DNA of 64,000 bases from Lycocorax pyrrhopterus obiensis (Eukaryota; Chordata; Aves; Passeriformes; Paradisaeidae): the NCBI GenBank assembly GCA_014706295.1, contig JACSVZ010000007.1:49986975-50050974 (forward strand), written 5' to 3'. Below the pieces are notes generated by a model that was not told the DNA's origin, ran no database searches, and was given only the letters and a program-made list of their open reading frames with translations. Numbering within the stretch: position 1 is the stretch's first letter; every line of letters begins with the position of its first letter. Made by a program: the position numbers and the translations under genes. Below are positions 32,469-44,855 of the stretch, piece by piece.

Positions 32469-35400
32469 CTGAAAGGATAGGAAACAGGGAGGTAAGCAGG
32501 TTTTGGGTAAGACCTAAACAGAAATGAAAGCCAATATAAAGGAGCAAGGGAGAAAAGCTAATGATGTTGTGGCTTTCCTTTTGAACGATTATACCAAAAA
32601 CTGCAGCAGTATCGCTGTTCAGTTGGGCACAGAGAACACATTCACACTGCAGCTTTTCCAAATGAAAATACACCAGGAAACAAAAAGAAGGTGGAGAACT
32701 GTGGGAGGCTCCATTGCAGTAAACAGATTTAATTCAAAGCTTTTAAATGAGATTAATTTGGTGTTTGTGGTGTATTCCAGATTAGCTACACCAAACACAA
32801 ACACTTTCTGTTTCTTCCCAGAGCCATGTCAATATAAAACTCTCCCAATGCCCTTCTGGGCTCATGTACTGACACCAGACTAATGAAGTATTTTGGCACA
32901 TGCTTAACTTAGAGGTGTATAAACTGCTTTTGTAGAGGTGTTAAAGCTGCTGAGAGCAGGATCAGATGCTTAGACCCTCAGTTAACTTCTTCTGCTGAGA
33001 CCATGCAGAGGTTATCTTAATGCACGTGCAGTGAGCCTGGGATACACAGACAACAGGAATTGGCCAGCAACTTCTGAGACAAACCACAAACGAGCCTTCA
33101 TAGGGGAATATCAACACTGGTGGTTGTCTTCTTTTGCCATCTCTTTTACTCCGTAACAGGCTCCAAGTTTTTAATTTTCCTCTCCCTCCCTCGTTGCCCA
33201 TTCCCAATCAGCAAGAAGGTATGATGGTTGGTTGCTCTTTCGAGGTCTCTGTTTAGAGCACAAGCTCTCCACTGCCCAGACACCCTCCTTTGTGCCTGTA
33301 CAATAGAGCAGAGCCATCCTTGGCTCACCCCTAGGACTGCTGGACTAAACTTGACTAATAAGGATGAGCCATAACAAAGCGCCCTGTAGGTCAGCTCCAC
33401 CGAAGTGAACAGAACGAGAGCCACTGACATTCAATGGGTTTGGATCACATCCTACAGCTACTGCCAGCCAAACAGCCAGTGTCTTGTGGAAAATAAAACA
33501 TTCTTCCTCTTTGTTATTCATCACTGAAATATTTTTTTGGCACAAAGTTTGAGACTTAATTACTGAACCCAAGTTAATTGTGCAGAATTCAGCTCCACAG
33601 CAGCCCTGCAGATCCACAAAATTATTCATGTGGAAGAAAGTGCTCGGTGTGAGAGGCAGAGCACGGCTCCTGGTGAAGCTGGACCAATGGTGTTTTGCAA
33701 CCACCAGAGCTCTCAGCAGCTCAGTCTTTACAAGGGAGAGCCATCCTTCTGCTCACAAGCAGAAAGCTCCCCACCATCCTGCCAACGTTCCTTTCCATAA
33801 GGTAAAAGGATTCAATATTAGAGGTCCTTCCCTGCAGCTCCCAGTGTATTTTCTTCCACATTAGACCAGAGGACACAAGATGTCAGCATTCACAACAGTC
33901 TGAATTGTTGCTTGCCAGCCATCAGCAGGCTTTCTACTCAACAGGTCCCAGAGCAGAACGAAAGAACTGCACCTGCAGAGCAGCTACTGCACTACCCATG
34001 GGGACAGCTGACAGGGTCAGACATCCATGTGCAGAGCAGAGGATCTGCATCTGCATGAAAGAGGGAATTCCTCCCTAAGTGAGACCTGTCAGACAGGACA
34101 GAATATAAGGCTGCAGCTCTCAGAACTTGAGAGCAGCTTTAAAAAGAGTGACCTCACCTCGAAAAGATTTAAAGAATAAAACAGGATGTACTGGATTTAG
34201 TAAGGGTGGTGTGGCACAGGGCACCTACTCCCTCTCTCAGGTATAAAAAATATGACAGGATATATAATTAAATCTAAAAGCACTGACTTACATCATGAGA
34301 GTCCTAAAGATGAAGCCAGCTAATGGAGGAATGTTATTCTCAGTGGATTGCTAGATAGCTGTGTCCTTCCCCAACTATGACTGGTTCAGAACTGACATTT
34401 CTGAACTACAATAATCCAATTCTCAGAAAAGAGCACATATTTCATTGCAGCTGAAAAATCAACTCATTTTCACATTAACTTTTCTCATTATATCTGGCAG
34501 TTGTAGAGGGACTGTCCCCTAAAACTCTTCTTGTTACATACATACATTTCTAGGCAAACAGTTTCTGAATGCTCAAGTATGAGCTGTGGTGATTCCGAGT
34601 TATGCTATTGTGAAACAAAAACTCACAGCGCATTTGCTGCATAGACACTGACGAGAAGTGGCATTCATTTCCTAGGAGAGGTTTCTATTCCTGGCAACAT
34701 CCATATCATATTTAAAATTGGCTTCACTACTCCAGCCATGGAGTAGCCAATACAGAACGTAATGTTATTCTAGTCCTAACTTTTACAAAAAGTTGAGGGT
34801 AATCTAACATGGTTAAGAAGCAGTGGAAAACCTACTCACAATTACACAGCTCCCCCCACCCCACATACAGTCAATCCACATAAGGAGTCAACACAGGAAA
34901 CCACACAAAAAGTTATTTCAATATCAAGATCACCAGCTAGCAAAGGAAGAGAAACACTTTGCTACTTCAACTACGGGCATAAAACATCATTGGCTGATTT
35001 TGACCAAGCAATTCCTGTATCTAGTACCACAAAGATTATTAAATTTAGCATGGAGTCAATGCCCCGGTGGATTTCATAGTAGTTACAACCTGCAATACCT
35101 GACATGAATTTGGACTGCCTTTTGAGACCCCCTGTCCTCTCTCCACGCAGGGCAGCCAGATGCTGGCTGAAGCAATCAGCTACAGCGCCAGACTTTTGTT
35201 CTGGAACCCTTCCCAGGCACTAACAGCACGACTGATACCTGCAAGGTAAAAGCATGATTTCTGACTTACTGTCTGCTTGGGAGGAAGAACAACTGCTGAC
35301 TATTTGAGATACGGCAAGATCTGTAACTCCTTCCTAAAGTCTTCTGAAGCTAGAATTAATGATTAGAGGACAAAAGTTAACCAATCAACAGCATTCACCC

Positions 35401-38400
35401 CATTTCTGTTGCATCATTGGAACTAAATGATTGAGCAATACTGCTGGACAGGAAATTGAGCAATACTTCTGGATCCTGATCCATACAAAAAGGACAAAGG
35501 AGACATAGCAGCTCCTGGAACAGACCTAAGCTGTAGAGCTGTGCAAAGCTATCATCCACACACCAAGCTGTAATAGCAGCAGACCATTAGGGTCACCTGT
35601 ACAGTGGTGCAACAGCTCCTATCCCAGGCTCAGTCTTTGGGACCCATTGTGCCAGGGAAAGTCTTCCCTTAATCACTGGTGCAATCCTCTGAGGACTTTG
35701 TACAAAATTGTTTTTGTCACAGTTATTTTCAAATGCATCCAGCTGTTCAAAACGGCTTTTCATTTAATGCCACTTGAATTAGTGTATTAATGCATACTGT
35801 GGAAAGTGCATTTACACTCTAGAAATCACTTTGCATCTCTATACATGTTACTAAATGAGGGCAATAACTATGCATAAGAAATTCTGGCATAGATAATGAG
35901 ATGCTGAGCAAAACCAAGTTTTATTTGTCCAGATGCAGTAACAGTTTCTTGGTAGAGGTAACAAAGAAGCATATTTCAGGGTGTTGAACAGAACTGACCG
36001 AGGACAGCTCCTGCAGTATATCTACAGGTTATAAAAAGCACGTTTTAGGAACAGGAAAATGTAAGACAGATTAGTTGCAGAAACCTGTAGCTGAACCTCT
36101 CCCACAACACTAGTCTTCCTACCTTCTCTGAATCACCCTCCATGACCCCCAAAACACAGCTTGGCAGTGTCTGGGTAGGCACATGTGTTTCAGCACCACA
36201 GAGGGACGATGCCTCAGCCCTTGGCTAGCTGCTCTGCCAGACCCACTGCACACCCACAGCACAACCAGGGCTTGCACTGGTTTGTCTGAGGCTCAGTTAC
36301 ATGCATGGGATATCTGTACCTTTGGAAGAGGAAAAGGTGAACACCTGACACAGCGCACACTAGCCAGCATCGCACCTCTCCCGCTCTCTCATTCAGGCAC
36401 AAAACTACCTAGCAAGGAGGGAAGTCAGAGAACTACAGCCTACCACCTCTTCCCAAAATCCTGGAGAAGGGGCAGCTGGACGGATGCTGGGGGACACACA
36501 TGCTGTACCCCCAGCTTGCCCACAGACTGAACACCCCAACATGAACTAATGAGATCCAAAGCAACAGCAAGCTGGGTTTTGCTTTTAAAATCTGGTCCAT
36601 TTGTGTTGGGCTGGGCTGAAGAGATGCAGAGGCAGCTTTGTTTCAGCTGTGGTCTTGGAGCCATCTTGCTGAAAGAGCAGATAAATGAATTAGCAAACTG
36701 CTCCGCATTATAGCTCTGGGAGCCACTGCTTGGACATGTCTGGGTTTCCACGGCAGACCCTGACACAGACACGGGCAGAAGTCATCCCTCATGTGACCCA
36801 AGAGGCACTCACAGGGCCAAATTTCTCTGAGCAGTTCTTCCCTAAGTACAGCCACTGCAGGAGCCTTGCTAGTACATCTAGTAACTCTTCTGAGACACTG
36901 CAAGATTTATTTATTTAATATTTATAATACACTACTGAGAGCTTTTAAAATTATTTTGCAAGTGCAGTGTCTTTTTCTTAGGATTATCCTATTATTTTGC
37001 AATGTTTCCTAACATACTGTTTTCTCTCTGCCAGTCATACTGGGGTTAGGTTTTTTGTTTTGTTTTTTTTAAATTTAAATCTCTTAAAACGTTTCTTACA
37101 ACCACTCCCATTTTACACATTCTTTTAAACCCTACATTTATAGAACACAGGCTTTTAAATGGTTTCAATATGTCTTGGATTCTTATATTCACGTACTACT
37201 TGACTAGTTTCCAGAACCCAGTTCTTACAAAAATAAAAGTACAAAAATGCTCCAGGAAAATTCAAACCACTCACCATTAAGGAGACTATTTTCCAATTAT
37301 TGAAATACTTCAAACTTTTCACAACCCTTTTCATTTGGTTCTGGGATTGAATGTGAAAAAAAGAAGTATTTTTAAAAAGTCCACAGAACTGTATCAAATT
37401 TTAGACAAATGTGTGTGGAAGCAATTTTGGTTCTGGAAATTGCATCTGGGATAATTTAGTAACTTTTCAGCTTCCCTAGGTACTATAAAGAGAGCTCTGA
37501 GGAGGCACAGAGCTGGGAGCTCTGACTGTCTGCTTTAGATTGGAGCAGAGGTCAGGAGCTGGCACAGACCACAGAGGCACAGAGCACTGACCCTTGTCTT
37601 TCCGAACTTGAATATTCTTAGTCTACTCCAGGAGGAGCTACTGTGAATTTTGAATCCAGCCAGCCTTACCAGCCTTCCCAAAAGCCTCCACAATAGCAGC
37701 TGCACCTAGGCACAGCCCAGTTAAGCTGCCCGAGTAGCTGCAGAAGCTCTCAAGGTTTCAAATAAAAGGTGCAGTTATTTCCAGCATAATCTTTTAGAAG
37801 CTCAAAATATTAATCCTATCACCTTGGCCATCTTCCAACACAGCCTTCTCCTGTGTTATTGGCAGTCAATGTTTATGACAGTCAGCAATTGTTTGTCCTA
37901 GTTAATGAGCTAGAGTATGAATAGGGTTTTTTGGAATAAACACATCCGTATCCTCGTTACAAGCATCCCCTTCAACCAAGGAATGCAACACTCTGAGTAC
38001 GTACAGCACTCATCTATATCCTAACCACTTCCTCTCCCTTACAAAACAATCCACAGGAAACCTATGGTACACACAAGGCATTCTGCCACAACATGATCAC
38101 ACCTGACAATATTCTCTTTGTTACCAAAAACAGAAAAGCAGAGACTTGTACTGTGCAGGCTAACTCTCAAAAAAATGCCTGATTTTTTTCAGCCATTTGT
38201 TTAAAAATTAATTTCAGACTTTGGTGAGAGCCAGTACAAGTGGGATATCTTTTTGTTTCCTAAGACTGCTGGGGACAATATATAATTCCCAGGTCCAAAA
38301 AGCCATTTCCTAAAAAAAGGGATTGAAATTTAAAAATAGTTTTATATCCAAATGGAATCAATAGCATACAAAGTAAAGCAGAATTGGGTCCTGGGGCCAT

Positions 38401-40928
38401 CTTCCCTTCTAGGGAATGATAATCAATAGATCTGATCACAGCATTTTTATTTTTTATTTCAGTCTTCAAGTCATTTGGAAGTAAAAAGAATAAGCGAGGA
38501 CTCTTAATTACAAATCTCTCCCCATTCCATACACTCCACACACAAACTTCCGCATTTCTGGGTCACTCTAGGAGATGGGTTGGTCTACCACGATTCCATT
38601 AGATAAGTAAAATGCAGGGTTTTGTTCTGGTCTAGAAATTTTTACCATCAAGGAGACAGAGTATCTGTATTAGACAGCTGTCTGGTTTAGATTTTGATTC
38701 TCTATCCCCACATAATTGAGGTATAAACAGTCTTCAGAGCATTTCAGTCAGCCCTCCCGGGAAGCAAGACTATCCTATCCCTTTTACAGATAACAGCTTG
38801 GGTTCAAAGGCACTTTGTTCCTTGCCTCTAAGCAACAAGGAAATACTTGGAAGGGCGAGCAAAGTTCAAGATTCTGTTAATAAACGCTGCAGAGAGTGAT
38901 TTTCAGCCTTTTCTAATCTGTACCACTTCAAGTGTCTCTGCTGAGATGCAGATATCTTTTTAGTGACTTCAAACTTAACGACAAGAGCCTTCATTTTCCT
39001 CGTTACCATTCACAGACACTTTAGTCTGGGAAATCACAGGTTAAACACCTCTGCTCTACAACTTCAGCAGAGATTCTTCAGGTCCAGGGAATATGATGGG
39101 GAAATTACCCTTGAAAGATATCTGTATGTTTACCAGCAATCTACATCTTGAGCAGCTGGGCACAAGTTCCCAAGTAGGTTTAGTTTCAGCTTTTCTCAGC
39201 CCCCTGAGTTTTACCATCAGTCAGCTAATGAAAAAGCCCTGCAAGCCAACAGCATTAGTTTCATGGTCTCTGGAGACTAGAATTTATGTATTTAATTATC
39301 TCCCACTTGTCCTCCACAGACTGTATGATCCCTCAGTACTGGGTGCCAGTCATAGCACTGATATGCTGAGAAATAAACCTCTGTGGTATCTGCCCCTTGG
39401 CTAGAGATCAGCGAACAATTCAGAGTGAGTAATATATCTGATAAATCATTCCTCTTTTGCTGGTCGTATTATTGTGTACAGACAACCTCATTTTCTCAAG
39501 GGTGTGGTTATCCCTAACTATTTGCCAAATACACTTTGCAAATTAGTTTTGCTCTGCAGACTATTCCCAAGATTTTCTTCCTGGCAATCCTTAATACCCC
39601 AGTTGTGCTGCCTAGCTTTGGTTTGGCATCACAACACTAATGAGAAATTGCCCATCTTCCATGGCTAGCTGGGAACAGTTCTGCTTGTTTGTGTGCAGTT
39701 TGTCACATGGTAGCTCCCAAGGGCCAGTGTCATAATCAGGACTCCGGAGTGTTAAGCCACACACGAAGAGTGTGCTGTCACAGCACCCTCGGTGAGCAGA
39801 AGTGCCCTACAGTTACAAGGATAACACCTCTGTCCCAAAGAGATTACAGAGGACATGTCGGAAGGGGCCTGGCAATGAAAGCAAGGCATCAGTGTGTACT
39901 TAGGGACACGGAGTGATGGAGGGAAGAAAGGGCTGTCAGAGCCTTCAGCTGCATTGCCACTGCTCTGTGCAAGCTGCATTGCTTCCACCACCCGTGTCCT
40001 CCGCCCACCCCTTGGAACCAGAGATACTCAGAAAGAGATCCTCAAGCCCAGCTGGAGCATGTGGCCTCAGCACGGGCTGGATCTCACACCAGGAGAGGGG
40101 ATTCACTGCACTGAACCACAGGCTGTCTGTGGGACACCCTGAGGCAGGAGCCCTGCGATTCCCTAGGGAGTCAGTGTGAGAGAGGGGCACTTCCAAGCAA
40201 GGAACCAGACCAGAAGTAGGATAATTCACCTTCTTCAGGAATCCCATGTTCTGAAGAGGCCTATAGTTGTAATGTGAGTGCTCAGGGGTACAGGATGTCA
40301 ACCTGTCTCCAAGTCTATATTCTTTCCTATTCCACATCACTGTTTCCACATTTGGATCTAAGGAGTTTTTACAAGTGTAATTTTTTTCCCTTACAAGATC
40401 ACTGTTAAAATCTTATTTCACTATCATTTAACTATTTCACCTCTGAGTGAGCGATAGTATGTAACTTGGAGCACTAAGCACATGGCTTTTAAAGTAATAA
40501 ATCTTTAAAGTCAAGTATACACTGGGAATATTTCTTAGAAACAAGGTCACTTGCAAGTACTTTATAAGTATGCTCTAAGGGCACAGGTCTTTTGTCCCAT
40601 TTAGAACAGCTGAAGGACTAACTCTACAAAACAAGATTTCTCAGATATGTCTTTCAAAACATTATCAGTTCAGTTATGCTAATGATATATTTATATGGTG
40701 AAAGTGAGACTTATGGAATTGAGAAAAGAGTAGCAAGTAGGACAATACTAATTTTAGATACTAAAGCTGTTGATTAAGAGTTATTTTCTTGGGATCAAAG
40801 CATATGGCTATGGAAAAATTAGCAGATTTTAATTTGCATGGAACAGAAAGATCTGTGTATATAAAGAAAGATAAAAACAACCCCTGAAAGAGATGAACAC
40901 TTGAAATGCTGTCAATAACATACAGGAG

Positions 40929-40970
40929 GCTATACCTAAACAGTAAATAGCTATACCTAAACAGTCAGCA
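40929..40970 (+). repeat. 21-bp tandem duplication
   Basis: GCTATACCTAAACAGT occurs at 40929-40944 and again at 40950-40965, separated by AAATA, giving a 21-bp period. The copies are identical over 16 bp, suggesting a recent duplication. Confidence 0.8.
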
Positions 40971-43157
40971 CTCGGTACATAATTAAAAGTAATATTTGCA
41001 TTAATCTGATAATGCCAGGCTTTATATTGCAAAACAGCACTGGTTTGTGTTCAGACAAACCCACAGGCAAACAAGGCCTGCCTGCGTCCCAAACAAAATA
41101 CACTATTGGAACAGTCAGCAGCCTCATCCCCAAGCTCAGAAACAAAGCAGACCACTGCAAAATGGTGGTTATAAATTAATATTGAGCGGTTGAGAACATT
41201 TTTGGAATTGAATAAAACAGGCTGCTTTCTTGTGACTCATTTTTGCCTGAACTGTTGCAGTTTCCACGTCTTCGTCACCCTCCCAAGTGCGTGCTGGCCA
41301 GGCACTGTGGGTTAAGGAGCACGGCCACATCTGGTTTCAGCTGCACAGACCCCTCCAGCAGGCTGGGAACAGCCCAGCACTGCCAGACTCCAGCGCTCTG
41401 ATCACTCAGGACTTCATAACAGCGATGAAAAACGCCTTTTTAGCAGTCTTTTCAGCCTGATCGGGGACCGAAGTCCTGTAGTCTATAAACCCAGAGGGGA
41501 TCTGACCCTCCTCCTACTGAGATTCATCAAGCCTAAAGCAAAGAGTAAAACGGCAGCAGAGCCCAGCAATGAGCCGCCGTCCTCCAGTGAGGAGGACCGG
41601 AGAGTTAATTAAAGCTGTGATCACAGACAATTACCGTGCTGAGCAGCACAAGTAAAGCCAATGCTTTTTCTTCTCACTCTTACATCCTCCTCTAGCAACT
41701 GCCTTTTAGAAATGCAGTACTACAAGAAACCAAAGCTCTTTTTTTCCCCCGGAAACATCTGAAGAGATCAGGGAGCTCTGCTCTGTTCGGACCCCAACGG
41801 GGCCTCAGGGTGTGCTGCTTCTCAGCAAGTTTGAAAGTTCCACCCTAAATATTATGGGATGTATCCCTGGGGCTGCCAGAGAGCTAACACAGAGATACAA
41901 CAGGGGTCCATATCAGCCAAGGAATTGTATATACACACTGGCAGACGTGTCATAGCACGACCTAGTCTCAAACACTTGAAAGAAGGAAAAAGGTATAAAG
42001 CTATAGATTTGCAAGTAATATATAATTCTTCTACAAGGAGTAATAGACATCATGGTACAAACTCAACTTTGGTCTACAAGAAATAAAAATAATTCCCCAC
42101 TAGTCTCCAAAGCCGTCTTCTAAAGATAACACAAACACTTGCTATATTTTAAAGGTATTTCATATTGCTGAAATTTTTCTCCACTATTTCCCTTTCAATT
42201 TACAGATCAGGGCTCAGCAGGTACCTTGAAAAAGGTTGATTCATGAAACAGGAGAAGCCAGTTATCATCTTCCTGAAGGAAAATGTGTTTGACTCTGATG
42301 AGGACCCTTGCTGAACCACCACAGAGCAGAGCCTTCAACGACCTTGCTTGGGTTCAATGAGCACAACACAAGCAAGAGTGTTTGTGCAAACTATGCTCCC
42401 TACTTAAAAAAGAAATCATTCTGAATTTCTTTAATCCCCTTTTTTACCTTTTGCATACCTCCAGGTCATGTTTCAACAGTTATATATGCGACCTTAAACC
42501 CACACTTCAGGGAAGGGATCTCAGCAGCCCCAGTTCAGCAAACATTTTGGGGCTGTAAAAGCTGATATCGTGTCTTGACTGTCAGCCACACTCCCAGCTC
42601 CCAACAGACACTGTCTCTCTATTAACTTCACCCACTGTCCCTTATCTCCAGCCCTTCTGGTGCACACCACAGTAGGGATATTTTGGCTTCCTTTCTCCTG
42701 CCTTACATGAAGGAGTTCCCCATCCTGGCCTGCTGCTCACAAAACAATTTATCAGGTCTTATTTCATTGCACTGGGCCCTCACCCTTGGGCCCTCCCATC
42801 CTTTCCCCCAGCACCCTGTGGTGCTGGCACCAGGCAGGGGGGGAGGCGCGGGCTTGCTCTAGAGAAAAGCGCGCGAATGGGCTGATCTTGGCACCCTTCA
42901 CCAGCTGGGTGCTGCCAGAACCCTCAGTTATGGCTCTCCTGCAGCAGGCCACTGACTCCTATTTCCCCTTTCACTAGAATTCAAATCCTTGCAATTTCAA
43001 GACACTTAATATCTTTAACACTTCCATGTCTCCGGAAAATTTCATGCAAAGCAGAAAATGAGTGCAAAAGTTCTTAGGAGCCAAAAGATACAGACACACT
43101 GCCTGTCCAACCATCTCACTACATTATGAAATAAAAGTAATGTTGTAAAAACCTTAC

Positions 43158-43313
43158 CAAAATCCTGGGAAATCTGGTAAAAAGGGTAGGTAAAAGTCTG
43201 TGGTGATTCCATCAAAGTTCCCTGAGGGGTTCCCAGCATGGCAACCACAATCCAGCCTGGCGTCCACTGGGAGTTAGAACAGCGATTCGGCACGGTTGGC
43301 AGCACGAGCAAGT
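43158..43313 (-). other. SYNE3: Candidate alternative SYNE3 exon, in frame with exon 2
   Basis: On the minus strand, TTTCTTTTTGTGCCAG (a strong acceptor) precedes this 156-nt segment, and TTTTG|GTAAGG (a strong donor) follows it. One frame is open throughout. Its first ATG (43236-43234, GTTGCCATGC context) starts MLGTPQGTLMESPQTFTYPF followed by YQISQDF, and the last base G plus CT from exon 2 makes Ala, then SSNA and the known SYNE3 Met. If used, it would add 32 residues to the N-terminus. I do not recognise the peptide, and it may equally be a 5' UTR exon or chance. Confidence 0.35.
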
Positions 43314-44612
43314 CTGGCACAAAAAGAAACCAGTGGCTTCCTCCTGACTAGTGCAGGAGGAAGCACAGAACTTCCTCTCTGCCTCCTCCCATGCTGCGGG
43401 AGTGAAAGAGGGGATGGCAATCCCAAGATTTATCAGTGCAGAAAAAAAAATAAAAGAAAGAAAGGAAAGAAACCCAGAGCACAGCATGTTGCCACTGTTT
43501 AAAATGTAGGTGAGATTTAAATAGCAATAATCCCCTGAAACTACCTAGTTCAGGTCATCAACTAACAAGCTGGTTAATACCTGTAAGGATTAATGCTTGA
43601 AATTATTATGCCTGACAGATGTTTGCTGAATGGGAATTAGTCAAGAATACATGGGATGAAGACCAGCAAGAAGTAGAAGTGCAGACAGGTATGTCAGAGC
43701 TGAGATTTTAGAAATCATGAACTCATGCTCTAACATAATAGTAATTTTCCTTTATCTTCCGCTTCCTTTTTTACTCTCAAGGTCTCTAGCAAGAGATTCC
43801 CTTCACAGACTGACACACTAATCTAGATTCTGCTCTCAGTTACAACCGTGCAAGACAAAAAGGAGGTTAGCTGATATTTTCAGGAAATACCTCTGCTGCA
43901 CAATTTGGCTGAATGGAATACACTTTGTAGACATTAGCTGTCTCTCATGACAGAGCACATGAGGAATTCTTCCTTCCTAATTCCCCAAAACTATTGGAAA
44001 ATATAAAGCAGCATTCTCCCTTGATTAATTAAGATCCTGCTGGGTACATCTGCTTTTAGACATTCAATAAAACACACTGGTTTGGTCTACCCACCCCACT
44101 ACCATTTGCATCATCCTAATGGTGTATATCTAACACACTCCAGGACCAAACCAGGTGCCACTCACTCAAGCTGGTGTAAATCCAAAACAAGTCCATAAGG
44201 CCAACAATCTCTACTTTTTCAGTTGCTGTCTGTCATAAATTGCACTAGACTGAGCAGCATTTCTAGAATTACAACAAAAATACAGAGGAGAGGTGGAGAA
44301 ATCAGTGAAAACAAAACATGAGGGGGAAATTGGCTTGAATTCTACCTCCAAATTAGAAGCTACAGATACAAACAGGGATAAAACTATGAGCCTCTGCACC
44401 CATTTTGGAATCAGGCAGCACAACGGAAGAGCATGGGGAAAAACTGAAGAGAAGAACAAAGATGGATGAAAATCTAGGTGGAAGAACAACACTGGAATAG
44501 AGCATGTTGATCAAGCTAACCCTGTGAAGTTGCTAATACAGAGAATTAACTGAAGAGCAGAAGCTTCAGTGAGGCTGTGACCCCCATGTGCAATGGTGAC
44601 CTCAGCACAGCC

Positions 44613-44646
44613 AACCAAACACAGAATTCAACCAAACACAGAATTT
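44613..44646 (+). repeat. 17-bp tandem duplication
   Basis: AACCAAACACAGAATTC is followed directly by AACCAAACACAGAATTT; only the last base differs. Confidence 0.8.
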
Positions 44647-44809
44647 TGCCACCAATGGTGAAAAAAAAGCCCAAGGGACAGAAGAGGAGGAACATCTTAA
44701 GAGTTAGCAATGCTGACGGTACCTCTAGAGAGGGAACTGAAACACCAGCTATTTTCCAACTGTTTTGTTAGCCTTTTGCTAACATGAATAATCCTTAGAA
44801 CTATATGAA

Positions 44810-44855
44810 TATCTCAAAACACATCAGGATAAGAACATCTCAAAACACATTAGCC
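44810..44855 (+). repeat. Short direct repeat, period about 27 bp
   Basis: ATCTCAAAACACATCAG and ATCTCAAAACACATTAG lie about ten bases apart and differ at one position. Confidence 0.75.

Noticed and set aside
33345..33704. 119-codon minus-strand open frame just upstream of the first coding exon
   Set aside because: No similarity to nesprin or any family I know, and it does not join exon 2 through a convincing donor.
36183..37100. Plus-strand frames followed by an ATTTATTTATTTAA-type AU-rich patch resembling a 3' UTR
   Set aside because: The frames are short and unrecognised, and no upstream exons were found; AT-rich patches are common in this intron.
39945..40349. 134-codon minus-strand open frame with overlapping plus-strand frames
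   Set aside because: Both strands are open over the same bases, no domain is seen, and mixed composition fits chance.
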